DNA of 64,000 bases. Source: Mangrovimonas yunxiaonensis. Lineage in GTDB: Bacteria; Bacteroidota; Bacteroidia; Flavobacteriales; Flavobacteriaceae. Under the pieces are notes generated by a model. That model had not been told where the DNA came from, did no database searches, and saw only the letters and a program-made list of their open reading frames with translations. Shown here in pieces: positions 26,540-35,964 of this stretch; position 1 is the first letter of the stretch, and each line of letters opens with the position of its first letter. The stretch lies in the NCBI RefSeq assembly GCF_000733475.1, contig NZ_JPFK01000002.1, positions 323,501 to 387,500 of the forward strand. Reading direction: 5' to 3'. The translations under genes and the position numbers were made by a program.

Positions 26540-29500
26540 TTAGTCTTCTGGCTGAACGGACCTGTTTGTTTTGGCTTGCTCGTTTTTAATTTCAGTTAAC
26601 TCCTCTTGAGCCTGGTCAACCACATCTTCAAAATCCTTAAAGTTTTCTATAACACTTTCAAGAATATAGGTTGCCTGAAATGCATCGCCCAGTTGGTAAT
26701 GGTTTTTAGCCATAATTACCAAACCTTTGGCACTGTAATACTTGTAACCAGAATAATTTTTGGCCAAATCCTGAACGGTACTGTTCGAAGCTTTAAAATC
26801 GTTTGATTGATGCTGAAAATAGGCTTTGTAGTACAAGGCTTCGGCTGCGGCTTCTCCCGTGGCTGTTTTTTCAACTTCTTGGTAGGCCTGTTTGGCCTTG
26901 GCTTGGTCTCCTGTTTTTATAGCAGAACGCGCAATTATTAAATGAGCATCGCTTTGTATTTTTTTATCGATACTGTTTTGCTGAAGCACCTTTTCGGCAT
27001 ACGAGACCGCATTTTTATAATGCTCTAATTGATAATTGGCCTTCATTAAATTAGACTGTGAAAAAACAACATTTTGCGGAAAGCTCGCCTGAACTTCTAA
27101 ACGCTCCAATAATGGAATGGCAGCCTCCCAATGTTTTTTCTCCAACTGAATTTGCGACGCCCGCATTAAGGCTTCTTCTGTAAACTCGCTAGATGCAGCA
27201 TCTACAACAAAAATATAGTGTGGTAAGGCATTGTCTTTTAAATCCTTTTTAAAATATAATTGCGCTAGGTAAAAGTGCGCCTGTAAGGCATGGAGCCCTT
27301 TAGGAAACTCGTTTAAATATCCGTTAAATTGACGGATTGCAGCATCTGCTTGACCGTCTACATACTTTTTCTCTGCAGCTTCGAAGGTCGCATTGTCCAG
27401 ATCGGCATCTGTAACCTCTACGTAGTCCAAAGTTTTTACCCAAGCGGCATATTCATCTACACGGCCTAAATCGATGTAAATTAAACGCACCGTAGATACG
27501 GCTTGATTGGCTTCTGGTGTGCTGGAAAACTGCTCTGCCACTTGCTTAAATTTAGTTAAAGCCTGGGCGTTACCACCTGAGTTGTAGTGTACCAAACCTT
27601 GGCGTAACATGGCTTTTGGCACAAACGTGCTCGCTGGATATTCGTTATGCAGTTGGTTGTAGGTGCTTAAAGCTTCATCGTTCCTACTGGCCTTTACCAA
27701 CGAGTTTCCAAGTTCGTACAAGGCATCGTCCCGCAGGGTCGATTTTGGAAAACGCCCAATAAAGGCTTCCAGTTCTGTTATTTTTTTATTTGAACGACCG
27801 GCGTAACCAATGCTCATGGCTCTTTGGAAAAAGGCATAATCTGCCCCAACCTTGTTAATTTTTATGGCTTCGGTATAAGCATCGATAGCAGTCTTATACT
27901 TACTAGAAACAAAGTTTACATCGCCTAACCTTAAGTAAGCATCGTTTAGTCTTACTTTATCTTCTTTACGAGCTGCTATATACTGGTTGAATAGGGTTAT
28001 TGCCTGGGTGTAGTTTTTCTGTTTAAAATAGGTGTAGGCCAGGTTATAATCTATATTGGTCATTTCTGGTGTTGCTGCCGCTTCATCTATTTGTTTAAAC
28101 TGTTTAAACCCTATTAACGCTTGCTGGTAGTCGGATAGATTATAATCGGTTTCTGCTTTCCAGAAAATAGCTTTTGCTGTATATACTGGTGTGATTTGTT
28201 CGTTTAGCGATTTCTCGAAAAATGCCTTAGCGTTTTGGTAATCGCCATCGTTATAAAGCTCTATCCCGCGATAAAACGCTACTTTCTGATAGGCTTTTTT
28301 GTTTTCAAAACTGTTTTTTCCTTCAAGTAACTCTAAGGCTTCTTTGTAATTTTTTGAGGTGATGTACGAATCGATTAGCAAGGTTTCTATTTCGGCCTTA
28401 TAAGCCGTATTGGGGTATTGCTCTAAATACCCGTTTAAAACCTGCGGTACAGACTGGTAGGGGTTACCTATGTCGTAACTTATTTTGGCATAGTTTAGCC
28501 AGGCATCTTCTTGTATTTTTAAATCGTAATCCATTTGCGATGCATTACGAAAGGCATTTAAAGCCTCCTGTTTTTTGCCCAAATGCACATAGCTTTCGCC
28601 CAAATGGTAATACGCATTTTGCGATACAGCGTCGCTCCCTCCAATTATTTTACTAAACTCGGCCACTGCATTTTCGTAATCTTTTTGCTTGTAATAGGCA
28701 TAGCCTAGTTGGTAATAATCGGTATTGGACCACTTGCCACGCTTTCCGTTGTAGGCTTTTAAATAAGGAAGCGCTTGGTCGTACTGCTCTAGATTGAAAT
28801 AGCTTTCGCCTATAATTTTATTGAGTTCTGAAATTTCATTGCGATCGCTTTTTGGCAGCTGCTCTTTGGCCAGTTTTATGGCGTTTTCGAACTTGCCCAA
28901 TTTAAAGTTTAAATCGGCTTGATAGTAAGAGAGTTTTTCCTGATACTTTTCCTGATCGCTCACTTGGTCGAAATAGGTATTGGCTTGCTCGTAATCGTCG
29001 CCTTCATAAGCCATATAGCCAATATAATACTTTGCTTGTGCCCCGTATTTTTTAGAGTTTTCTACACGGTTTAAATGTGTTTTAGCGCTTTTATAATCCT
29101 TGGTGGTAAAAGCTACATAACCGTTATTGAAATTAAACTTTTCCAGCTCGGTTCTGGCCAAAGAATTTTCGTCTACCTTATCGTACCACTTCTTGGCATA
29201 GGCGTATTTTCCGTTTACAAAATAATACTCGGCCACATCTACAAAAGCTGTGTTTCGTTTGGTGCTTGTAGGGTAATCTTCAACAAAATTCTCCATTAAC
29301 GTATCGGCGTTTTGCTGATTTAGCCTTATGGCGCAATTGGCAATATAAAATGCACAGTCTGATTTTAAAGTAGGCGTTTCGGCTGAGCTTCCCACTTGCT
29401 TAAACAGCGTTTGTGCCGCCGCATATTGCTGGTTGTTATATAACGAAAGTGCTTTTTGATAGTCGACCAGTTCGTTGGTGTACGTTGCAGATTGTTGTGC

Positions 29501-29560
29501 AGGAGACACTAGGTAAGAACCGAGAATTAATAAGATAGTTAAAACCCTATTTAAAGCCAT
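26540..29560 (-). CDS. large tetratricopeptide-repeat protein, exported
   Basis: From MALNRVLTILLILGS the protein has 1,006 residues: a signal peptide (about 1-22) followed by TPR units almost to the end (repeated patterns such as YYQLGYAYYKQKDYENAVAEF and AYYHLGESYVHLGKKQEALNAF, quoted in part). Such solenoids mediate protein-protein contacts; periplasmic ones in Bacteroidota often support outer-membrane machines. The C-terminus is charged and disordered. It is paired with the downstream outer-membrane barrel gene. The in-frame extension to 29590 lacks signal-peptide logic. Confidence 0.88.
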   Translation of the reverse strand: MALNRVLTILLILGSYLVSPAQQSATYTNELVDYQKALSLYNNQQYAAAQTLFKQVGSSAETPTLKSDCAFYIANCAIRLNQQNADTLMENFVEDYPTSTKRNTAFVDVAEYYFVNGKYAYAKKWYDKVDENSLARTELEKFNFNNGYVAFTTKDYKSAKTHLNRVENSKKYGAQAKYYIGYMAYEGDDYEQANTYFDQVSDQEKYQEKLSYYQADLNFKLGKFENAIKLAKEQLPKSDRNEISELNKIIGESYFNLEQYDQALPYLKAYNGKRGKWSNTDYYQLGYAYYKQKDYENAVAEFSKIIGGSDAVSQNAYYHLGESYVHLGKKQEALNAFRNASQMDYDLKIQEDAWLNYAKISYDIGNPYQSVPQVLNGYLEQYPNTAYKAEIETLLIDSYITSKNYKEALELLEGKNSFENKKAYQKVAFYRGIELYNDGDYQNAKAFFEKSLNEQITPVYTAKAIFWKAETDYNLSDYQQALIGFKQFKQIDEAAATPEMTNIDYNLAYTYFKQKNYTQAITLFNQYIAARKEDKVRLNDAYLRLGDVNFVSSKYKTAIDAYTEAIKINKVGADYAFFQRAMSIGYAGRSNKKITELEAFIGRFPKSTLRDDALYELGNSLVKASRNDEALSTYNQLHNEYPASTFVPKAMLRQGLVHYNSGGNAQALTKFKQVAEQFSSTPEANQAVSTVRLIYIDLGRVDEYAAWVKTLDYVEVTDADLDNATFEAAEKKYVDGQADAAIRQFNGYLNEFPKGLHALQAHFYLAQLYFKKDLKDNALPHYIFVVDAASSEFTEEALMRASQIQLEKKHWEAAIPLLERLEVQASFPQNVVFSQSNLMKANYQLEHYKNAVSYAEKVLQQNSIDKKIQSDAHLIIARSAIKTGDQAKAKQAYQEVEKTATGEAAAEALYYKAYFQHQSNDFKASNSTVQDLAKNYSGYKYYSAKGLVIMAKNHYQLGDAFQATYILESVIENFKDFEDVVDQAQEELTEIKNEQAKTNRSVQPED

Positions 29561-29587
29561 ATACTGTGTGTTTTTTTCTATGAAATC

Positions 29588-29595
29588 CAAAGATA
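29588..29595 (-). promoter_or_regulatory. -7 promoter element of the TPR-barrel operon
   Basis: Minus-strand TATCTTTG, a perfect TAnnTTTG box 27 bases before the start. No clear -33 TTG at the usual distance. Confidence 0.45.
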
Positions 29596-29752
29596 AATCA
29601 ATATGTATTTTATAACGGTGTAATTAACTTATAATTATAAACAGAGTTATAAAATTGCATCTGTCAATAAAATTACCAAACCAACTTGGCTTAATTTTAA
29701 GAAAACAATACATTTACAAATTAGAAACCGGCTGGTCTCCTGATTTTCTTTT

Positions 29753-30481
29753 ATGAATACAACTTGCGCAATTATTATTCCATGTTTTAATGAAGCCAAT
29801 AGAATTGATTCGGAAAAATTCAAAACCTTTGAGAAACAAAACAGTAACATTGTATTTTATTTTATAAATGATGGCAGTACTGACGACACAAGGCCTGTTT
29901 TAGATGAACTCTGCAAATCATCAAGTCATTTTAACGTATTACATCTCGAAAAAAATGGGGGCAAGGCGGAAGCCATTCGCCAAGGCATTTTAAACCTGAA
30001 AACTGATTATGATTATATTGGTTATTTGGATGCTGATCTTTCAACTCCTTTAAAAGAAATTGATCGTTTACTGAAATTTGCCCAGGACAATCATAAGAAA
30101 TTTGTGATGGGTTCGCGTATAAAAATTGTTGGAAATGCTATAGATAGACGTTTAAAAAGACATATTTCAGGACGAATTGTTGCGACTATTATTGATTCGT
30201 TTATATTAAGACTTGGCATTTATGACACGCAATGTGGCGCCAAAATAATTGATTCCCAATTAGCTAAAGAGCTATTTAAAGAACCTTTTCAAACCAAATG
30301 GCTGTTTGATGTTGAATTGATTTTACGCACCAAACTCAAATATGGCAAAACATATTGTTTAGAAAATATGGTTGAAGTTCCCTTGTTGCAATGGCAGGAC
30401 ATTGGACAATCTAAAATTACCTTTGGGGATATTTTAAAATTGCCTTCAGATTTCATTAAAATTTATACTCATTACAAATGA
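29753..30481 (+). CDS. family 2 glycosyltransferase, dolichyl-phosphate mannosyltransferase-like
   Basis: The 242 residues form a GT-A domain resembling DPM1/undecaprenyl-phosphate sugar transferases: IIIPCFNEANR at the N-terminus, FINDGSTDDT (UDP/nucleotide-sugar binding), GYLDADLSTP (DxD-type motif) and TQCGAKI/WLFDVELILR near the C-terminus. No C-terminal membrane segment, so it is soluble or membrane-associated. Its stop overlaps the next start (ATGA), which is a membrane glycosyltransferase; together they likely load a lipid-linked sugar and transfer it. Confidence 0.88.
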   Translation: MNTTCAIIIPCFNEANRIDSEKFKTFEKQNSNIVFYFINDGSTDDTRPVLDELCKSSSHFNVLHLEKNGGKAEAIRQGILNLKTDYDYIGYLDADLSTPLKEIDRLLKFAQDNHKKFVMGSRIKIVGNAIDRRLKRHISGRIVATIIDSFILRLGIYDTQCGAKIIDSQLAKELFKEPFQTKWLFDVELILRTKLKYGKTYCLENMVEVPLLQWQDIGQSKITFGDILKLPSDFIKIYTHYK

Positions 30482-31818
30482 AATTTCTGAAAAAGACATA
30501 CGACACACTTCTAACAAAACCGACTAGAAACCTCTTGATTTATGCCGTTTTGTTGAGGGTCTTGGTATTTACATTCTATCACGCCATCACCATATTTCCA
30601 GATACTCAAGACTATATTAACCTAGCATCTTTTATTGGTAATTTAAACCTTGAAAGCTACACAGGACAACGCACTCCTGGGTTTCCGACCTTAATTGCAT
30701 TGGCTGGGCAAAACCTATATATAACCGTTTTTTTATACGTTATTCTTGGCGTAGTTTGTACTTATTTGCTTTATGATTTTTGTTGGATGAAATCCAAAAA
30801 TAAGCACCTAGCGTTTATTACGGCATTTGTAACCACTTCTTTTTTGCATGTTGTATTTTATGAGTTTGCTATTTTAACAGAATCCCTTGCCTACACATTA
30901 ATGGTTTTAGCTTTTTGGTTTATTGAAAAAAATAAGCTATTGGAAATTTCAGCTTCAGTCAAACATTTATTTATTTTGTCGCTTATTTTAAGTGCGCTGT
31001 ATTTAACGAGGCCATTATTCATCTACTTTCCTATTGGGTATTTTCTTTACTTTATCGTAAAAAATTTTAAAGCAAGCCCTAAAGTCGTCATCATTAAAGC
31101 TTTTGTTGTTTTTATAATTCCATTTATCAGTTTTTATAGTTGGAACTCACTCAACAAACGCAATATTGGTTACTTTACAAGTAGTTATTATTTGGGAATC
31201 AATTTGGCACAAACCGCCACGAGTTTTTTTGAAAAAGCTCCTGACGAACATCAAGTGATTCGAGATATCTTTGTAAAACATCGCCATTATGTCGTTGAAA
31301 ACGAACCTCACTATCAATACCCTATGACAGTTTGGTATGCCTATGATGAGCTTATTGAAACCACGCAACTTTCACCACCCGATTTATCCCATCAACTAGG
31401 CGAAATATCCATAGATCTCTTTAAAGCATATCCAGGTCTCTATTTAAAACAGGTTTTTATATCATGGAAAGACTTTTGGGGAGGCACTTCAACGCTGCTA
31501 TGGAATGTGGACAAGTTTGAGAACCAATTAATTAGAAAAGCATTGGTTGGTTTATGGAACTACATCCAAAAACCTGCTCTTATACTAATCAACATAATAT
31601 TTTTACTTTTTGCGTTAAAAAAAATCATTTTGACACTTAAACTGAAATTACGGACTTTAGATTCTGATTTATTTTTAGTCTTAATTATTTTATCAGGCTC
31701 TCTGGCTCAAGCATTGGTAGCCTATGGCACAAATTCCCGATTCTGCTTTCCCTATTTCGCATTAATTGTTTACTTTGTCATATCGAATTTATTTCCTTTT
31801 AAAAACTCTAAATCGTAA
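30478..31818 (+). CDS. multi-spanning membrane glycosyltransferase (GT-C-like)
   Basis: The 446 residues have about ten hydrophobic helices. An early luminal loop contains FPDTQDYINLA, an acidic motif as in GT-C enzymes (ArnT/PMT type), which use polyprenyl-phosphate sugars. It is translationally coupled to the DPM-like gene upstream, which would make such a donor. It is followed 2 bases later by ftsE. Acceptor unknown; surface glycan or glycoprotein is inferred. Confidence 0.75.
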   Translation: MKFLKKTYDTLLTKPTRNLLIYAVLLRVLVFTFYHAITIFPDTQDYINLASFIGNLNLESYTGQRTPGFPTLIALAGQNLYITVFLYVILGVVCTYLLYDFCWMKSKNKHLAFITAFVTTSFLHVVFYEFAILTESLAYTLMVLAFWFIEKNKLLEISASVKHLFILSLILSALYLTRPLFIYFPIGYFLYFIVKNFKASPKVVIIKAFVVFIIPFISFYSWNSLNKRNIGYFTSSYYLGINLAQTATSFFEKAPDEHQVIRDIFVKHRHYVVENEPHYQYPMTVWYAYDELIETTQLSPPDLSHQLGEISIDLFKAYPGLYLKQVFISWKDFWGGTSTLLWNVDKFENQLIRKALVGLWNYIQKPALILINIIFLLFALKKIILTLKLKLRTLDSDLFLVLIILSGSLAQALVAYGTNSRFCFPYFALIVYFVISNLFPFKNSKS

Positions 31819-31820
31819 TC

Positions 31821-32501
31821 ATGCAGCAAGTACTTTATCTTAAAGACGCTTCTATTTTTCAAGGTGACAGCTTGGTATTATCTGACATCAATATTGAAAT
31901 TAACAAAGGGGAGTTTGTTTATCTAATCGGTAAAACAGGAACCGGGAAAAGCAGTTTCATGAAAACGCTTTATGGCGACCTGCCCCTAACCAAAGGCGAA
32001 GGCGAGATTGTTGACTTCAATTTAAAAGCCCTTAAAGAAAAGGACATTCCGTTTTTAAGGCGCAAATTGGGCATTGTTTTTCAAGACTTTAAACTGCTTA
32101 CCGATAGAACTATTAACGACAATTTAGCTTTTGTGCTAAAGGCAACTGGCTGGAAAGACAAAAACGACATTAAAGCCCGAATTGATGAAGTTCTTGACAA
32201 AGTGGGCATGAAAACCAAAGGGTTTAAATTTCCCCATGAACTTTCTGGCGGCGAACAACAACGTATTGCCATTGCGCGAGCCTTACTAAACAACCCCGAA
32301 CTTATTTTGGCCGATGAGCCTACGGGAAATCTAGACCCGCAAACCAGCGTAGAAGTCATGGAGGTACTTCAAGATATTAACAAAAACGGCAATACCATTC
32401 TTATGGCAACCCACGATTATGCCTTGCTACTAAAATACCCTAGCAAGACCTTAAAGTGCGACGATAATCAAATTTACGAAGTGGTCCAGAGAAAACAGTA
32501 A
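31821..32501 (+). CDS. ftsE: cell-division ABC ATPase FtsE
   Basis: ATPase of the FtsEX complex that activates septal peptidoglycan hydrolases. The 226 residues show Walker [10 protein letters not shown] (about 37-45), a Q-loop VFQDFKLL, signature LSGGEQQ, Walker B LILADEP and the switch His (ATHD). Length and [18 protein letters not shown] match FtsE over LolD. FtsX is not adjacent; the gene sits directly behind membrane glycosyltransferase genes, as part of the same plus-strand run. Confidence 0.88.
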   Translation: MQQVLYLKDASIFQGDSLVLSDINIEINKGEFVYLIGKTGTGKSSFMKTLYGDLPLTKGEGEIVDFNLKALKEKDIPFLRRKLGIVFQDFKLLTDRTINDNLAFVLKATGWKDKNDIKARIDEVLDKVGMKTKGFKFPHELSGGEQQRIAIARALLNNPELILADEPTGNLDPQTSVEVMEVLQDINKNGNTILMATHDYALLLKYPSKTLKCDDNQIYEVVQRKQ

Positions 32502-32538
32502 CCTCTGCTCTTCTTATTTTTTAATTAAAAATCCCAAC

Positions 32539-33420
32539 GTGCTTTCAATTTTAATCCCCACATACAATTACAATGTTTACCCCTTAGCTAAGGAACTGGT
32601 AAAACAAGCATTGGCATGCAATATTGTTTTTGAACTCATTTGTATGGATGATGGCTCGGGATCTCACTTAAATAGTGACAACCAAAACATAAACACCCTT
32701 ACCAGCTGCCAGTTTATTGAAAACACTAAAAATCTAGGCAGTTTAGGAACTAGAATCGCTTTAGCTAAAAAAGCGACATACAATTGGCTATTGTTTTTAG
32801 ATGCCGATACGCTTCCTAAAAGCACAAGCTTTATAACTTACTATATAAATAGTTTAAACAAAAATTTTGATGTTATTTTTGGAGGAATAGATTATAAGAT
32901 TTCGCATGAAAAAAAATTTGCTTTAAGAGAAACCTTTGGAAGAAAAAGAGAAACTGCAAGTGCTTTAAAGAGAAGTAAAATGATTTATAAATTTGTGTCA
33001 TCTGCTAATTTTTTAATTAAAAAAGGTGTATTTCTCGACACTTTAGGAACTGTAAATAAAACGACCTATGGTCAAGATTACCTTTTTGGTGCTTTATTAA
33101 AATCTAGAAAAGCAACTATTAAACATATAGACAATGCTGTTTACCATTTAGGCCTCGATGAAAATACTGTTTTTTTAAAAAAATCTAAAATAGCCGTTAA
33201 CACATTAGCTGAACTGTATAAAACTAATCAAATTAAAGAACACGATATTTCACTTATAAAAGCATACAAAAAACTTAATAAGTTAGGTTTAGTGAAAATT
33301 TTTAAAGTTATCACAGCAATTTTTAACAGAAACATAGAAAAAAACCTTACTAGCAGTTCTCCTAGTTTATTTTTATTTGATTTATATAGATTGAGACATT
33401 TTTGTAATGTTACTTCGTAA
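32539..33420 (+). CDS. family 2 glycosyltransferase
   Basis: The 293 residues begin at a GTG codon with LSILIPTYNYNVYPLAKEL, followed by CMDDGSGSHLNS and LFLDADTLPK (DxD motif), a GT-A fold. Strong Lys/Asn/Ile content reflects AT-rich DNA, differing from the preceding ftsE. It lies 37 bases after ftsE and 3 bases before another GT2 gene. Donor and acceptor are unknown. Confidence 0.85.
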   Translation: MLSILIPTYNYNVYPLAKELVKQALACNIVFELICMDDGSGSHLNSDNQNINTLTSCQFIENTKNLGSLGTRIALAKKATYNWLLFLDADTLPKSTSFITYYINSLNKNFDVIFGGIDYKISHEKKFALRETFGRKRETASALKRSKMIYKFVSSANFLIKKGVFLDTLGTVNKTTYGQDYLFGALLKSRKATIKHIDNAVYHLGLDENTVFLKKSKIAVNTLAELYKTNQIKEHDISLIKAYKKLNKLGLVKIFKVITAIFNRNIEKNLTSSSPSLFLFDLYRLRHFCNVTS

Positions 33421-33423
33421 ACT

Positions 33424-34371
33424 ATGATGCCTTTTTTTTCCATAATTATACCACTTTACAATAAGGAGCATTATGTAAAAAACACTATTAAAAGTGTTTT
33501 AAGCCAATCGTTTAACGATTTTGAAATTATTGTTGTTAACGATGGCTCTACAGATAATAGTCTGGAAGTAATTAAAACATTTAAAGATCAAAGAATTAGT
33601 GTTTTCACTACTAAAAACCAAGGCGTCTCATCTGCTAGAAATTACGGTATAAAAAAAGCTCTAGCAAATTACATAGCATTTATAGACGCTGATGATCATT
33701 GGTATGGAAATCACTTAGAAAACATAGCAGCATTAATTAACGATTTTCCAAACTGCGGTCTATATGCAATGGCCTATGAAAAAAGATATGGCGATAAAGT
33801 TTACAAATCAAAATATAGTAATATTCCTCCAAACAAACCATGGAGAAAAATTTTAACCAACTATTTTTCCCATAATTTAAATAATGCTATTGCTTGGACT
33901 TCAGCTTGTGCAGTTCCTAAAAAAATACTGATAGAATTAAATGGATTTGATGAATCGATTACCTTAGGCGCTGGTGAAGATACGGATTTATGGATTCGCA
34001 TAGCTTTAAAATATCCAATTGCTTTTAACAACCAAGTAACTGCAGCACACAATCTACATGCAGAAAATCGCATATCAAATTCAAACACAAGCCTAAGGCA
34101 CTTTATAAATATTGATAAGTATGAACCTTTTATAGAAAATCATCAATCATTAAAAGCCTATTTAGATTTGAATAGACTTTCAATTGGCATGCAATATAGA
34201 CTTAACAATCAAGAAGAAAAGGCTTTATCCTTTTTAAGAAAAATAGATATAAACTCATTAAATAGAAAACAACGCTTTTTATTAAACAGAAAAGGAAACA
34301 CGTTGAAATTTTTAAAAAGAATTCAAAATTTATTAATGAAATTTGGCATTAAACTAACTCCTTTTCATTGA
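33424..34371 (+). CDS. family 2 glycosyltransferase
   Basis: The 315 residues have a GT-A domain: FSIIIPLYNKEHYVKNTI, VVNDGSTDNS (about 37-46), GVSSARNYGIKKA, FIDADDHW (DxD) and a C-terminal GAGEDTDLWIRIALK (catalytic ED motif). The C-terminal ~90 residues are helical and AT-rich coded. Its end overlaps the convergent FdtA-type gene by 18 bases. Confidence 0.88.
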   Translation: MMPFFSIIIPLYNKEHYVKNTIKSVLSQSFNDFEIIVVNDGSTDNSLEVIKTFKDQRISVFTTKNQGVSSARNYGIKKALANYIAFIDADDHWYGNHLENIAALINDFPNCGLYAMAYEKRYGDKVYKSKYSNIPPNKPWRKILTNYFSHNLNNAIAWTSACAVPKKILIELNGFDESITLGAGEDTDLWIRIALKYPIAFNNQVTAAHNLHAENRISNSNTSLRHFINIDKYEPFIENHQSLKAYLDLNRLSIGMQYRLNNQEEKALSFLRKIDINSLNRKQRFLLNRKGNTLKFLKRIQNLLMKFGIKLTPFH

Positions 34372-34764
34372 AACAAAATCATTATAGTTTCTTATATAAT
34401 CATTTTCGTCAAAAACTTCAGAGGCCAAGACCAAGCATACAGAACCCGAAGAGAAATTCTCTAATTCTCGCCAAATCCCCGTGGGGATTAACAGCCCTTC
34501 GTTAGGTTTATTTAGGGTAATTTTCATCTTGTCTTTTCCGTCATCCAAAATCACATCAAAGCTACCGCTTAAAGCTATTAAAACTTGATATAATTTTTTA
34601 TGTGCATGCCCACCACGGTAAGCTCCACTCGGTACATCATACAAATAATATACACGCTTTATTTGAAATGGAATTACATTTTTCTCTATAATCGCCAAGT
34701 TACCCCTTGGGTCTTGAACTTTAGGAATGTTTATTAGTCTAATATTTTTTATTTCTCCTTTCAT
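34354..34764 (-). CDS. FdtA/WxcM-type dTDP-4-keto-6-deoxyhexose 3,4-ketoisomerase
   Basis: Cupin enzyme that isomerises dTDP-4-keto-6-deoxyglucose to the 3-keto form before transamination. The 136 residues starting MKGEIKNIRLINIPKVQDPRG contain the catalytic and binding signature GGHAHKKLYQVLIALSGSFD and a C-terminal LASEVFDENDYIRNY, both typical of FdtA/QdtA. The start ATG shares a base with the stop of the upstream glycosyltransferase (TAATG), indicating coupling. Fuc3N versus Qui3N stereochemistry cannot be decided from sequence alone. Confidence 0.85.
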   Translation of the reverse strand: MKGEIKNIRLINIPKVQDPRGNLAIIEKNVIPFQIKRVYYLYDVPSGAYRGGHAHKKLYQVLIALSGSFDVILDDGKDKMKITLNKPNEGLLIPTGIWRELENFSSGSVCLVLASEVFDENDYIRNYNDFVSMKRS

Positions 34765-35855
34765 TACAATGATTTTAATAATACTTGCCATTGCTTGATT
34801 ATTTCATCGGCTCTATACTTTCGTATGCTTTTGACAGTATTTGCCTTACAGGTTTCATATAGTTGTTTATTAAAAATAAAACTATCCATTGCTTGAGATA
34901 ATTTTTTAACATTATCATTTTCAACTAATAACCCATTATAACCATGTTTTATAATTTCACTAGGGCCAGACTTACAATCTACAGAAATTACTGGCACTGC
35001 AAGTGACAAAGATTCAAGAAGCACCATAGGAAAACCTTCATATCTACTTGTTAAAATCATAAACAAAGCTTGTTTCACATATGGAAAAGGGTTTCTTAAA
35101 GCTGTCTTAAAAATCACACTATCAGATATTTTTAATTCTTCAGAATAGCTTTTAAGAGTCTTAACGTCAGGCCCCTTTCCTAAAATTAAAAGCTTAACAC
35201 CTTGCTGTATTAGTTTTGATTTTTTATAAGCTTGGAAAAGAAGCCTTAAGTTTTTTGAAGAATTATCAACCCTACCATAAAAAATCACATAAGTACTATT
35301 TAAGATTTTACTATCCTCTATTTGCTCTTTTCCTTGTTGTTGTATTCTTTCAAAATCTAAAGCATTGTGAATAGTCCTTACATGCTTTAATTGATATAAT
35401 TTTTTGAAATGTTCAGATATTTCAGATGACACACCAACCATTAATTCATTTCTATAAAGTAAGTAATTTAAAACCTTGTATTTATTAAAAGTAATAGAAC
35501 TTTCATAAGAATGAATTACATAAATTGTAGGTTTTTTATATATAAACTTAGAGACAATAAACTCTCTATATGCCTGAACCCTTGACCGATTATCTATTAT
35601 AGCATAAAAATCATGTTTGTTTATAAATCTTCTAAAATGGTTTAATCGTGAAACCCTGTTAACGCCTTGTTCTTTTAATCTTCCTAAATCATAAATAGTC
35701 CCTGAATAATCATATTCAATAATTGAATGCACTATGACTATATATACCTGATATCCTAATGAGGATAACATCTTAGACTGAAGCGCTGTTGCGCGTTCTG
35801 CACCTCCTTTACCTAGTGAGGATGCTACCAAACAAATTTCCTTTCTATAAATCAA
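34764..35855 (-). CDS. family 4-type glycosyltransferase
   Basis: The 363 residues form a GT-B fold: N-terminal LVASSLGKGGAERATALQSK (GT4 acceptor-side motif), FYGRVDNSSKNLRLLFQAY, and the C-terminal donor site TSRYEGFPMVLLESLSLAVPV with ExxxxxxxE and SGPSEIIKHGYNGLLV. Coding sequence is AT-rich. It is coupled to the downstream FdtA gene. It may add the amino-deoxyhexose made by this locus, but this is inference. Confidence 0.88.
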   Translation of the reverse strand: MIYRKEICLVASSLGKGGAERATALQSKMLSSLGYQVYIVIVHSIIEYDYSGTIYDLGRLKEQGVNRVSRLNHFRRFINKHDFYAIIDNRSRVQAYREFIVSKFIYKKPTIYVIHSYESSITFNKYKVLNYLLYRNELMVGVSSEISEHFKKLYQLKHVRTIHNALDFERIQQQGKEQIEDSKILNSTYVIFYGRVDNSSKNLRLLFQAYKKSKLIQQGVKLLILGKGPDVKTLKSYSEELKISDSVIFKTALRNPFPYVKQALFMILTSRYEGFPMVLLESLSLAVPVISVDCKSGPSEIIKHGYNGLLVENDNVKKLSQAMDSFIFNKQLYETCKANTVKSIRKYRADEIIKQWQVLLKSL

Positions 35856-35964
35856 CCTATCGATATAATTTTCAAATATAGTAAATGCAATCTTGGCTAT
35901 TAAATTTAGATAAATTAACTTACTTTAAGTTTTTAAAACTATATTTTCAATATTTCTAAATTAT

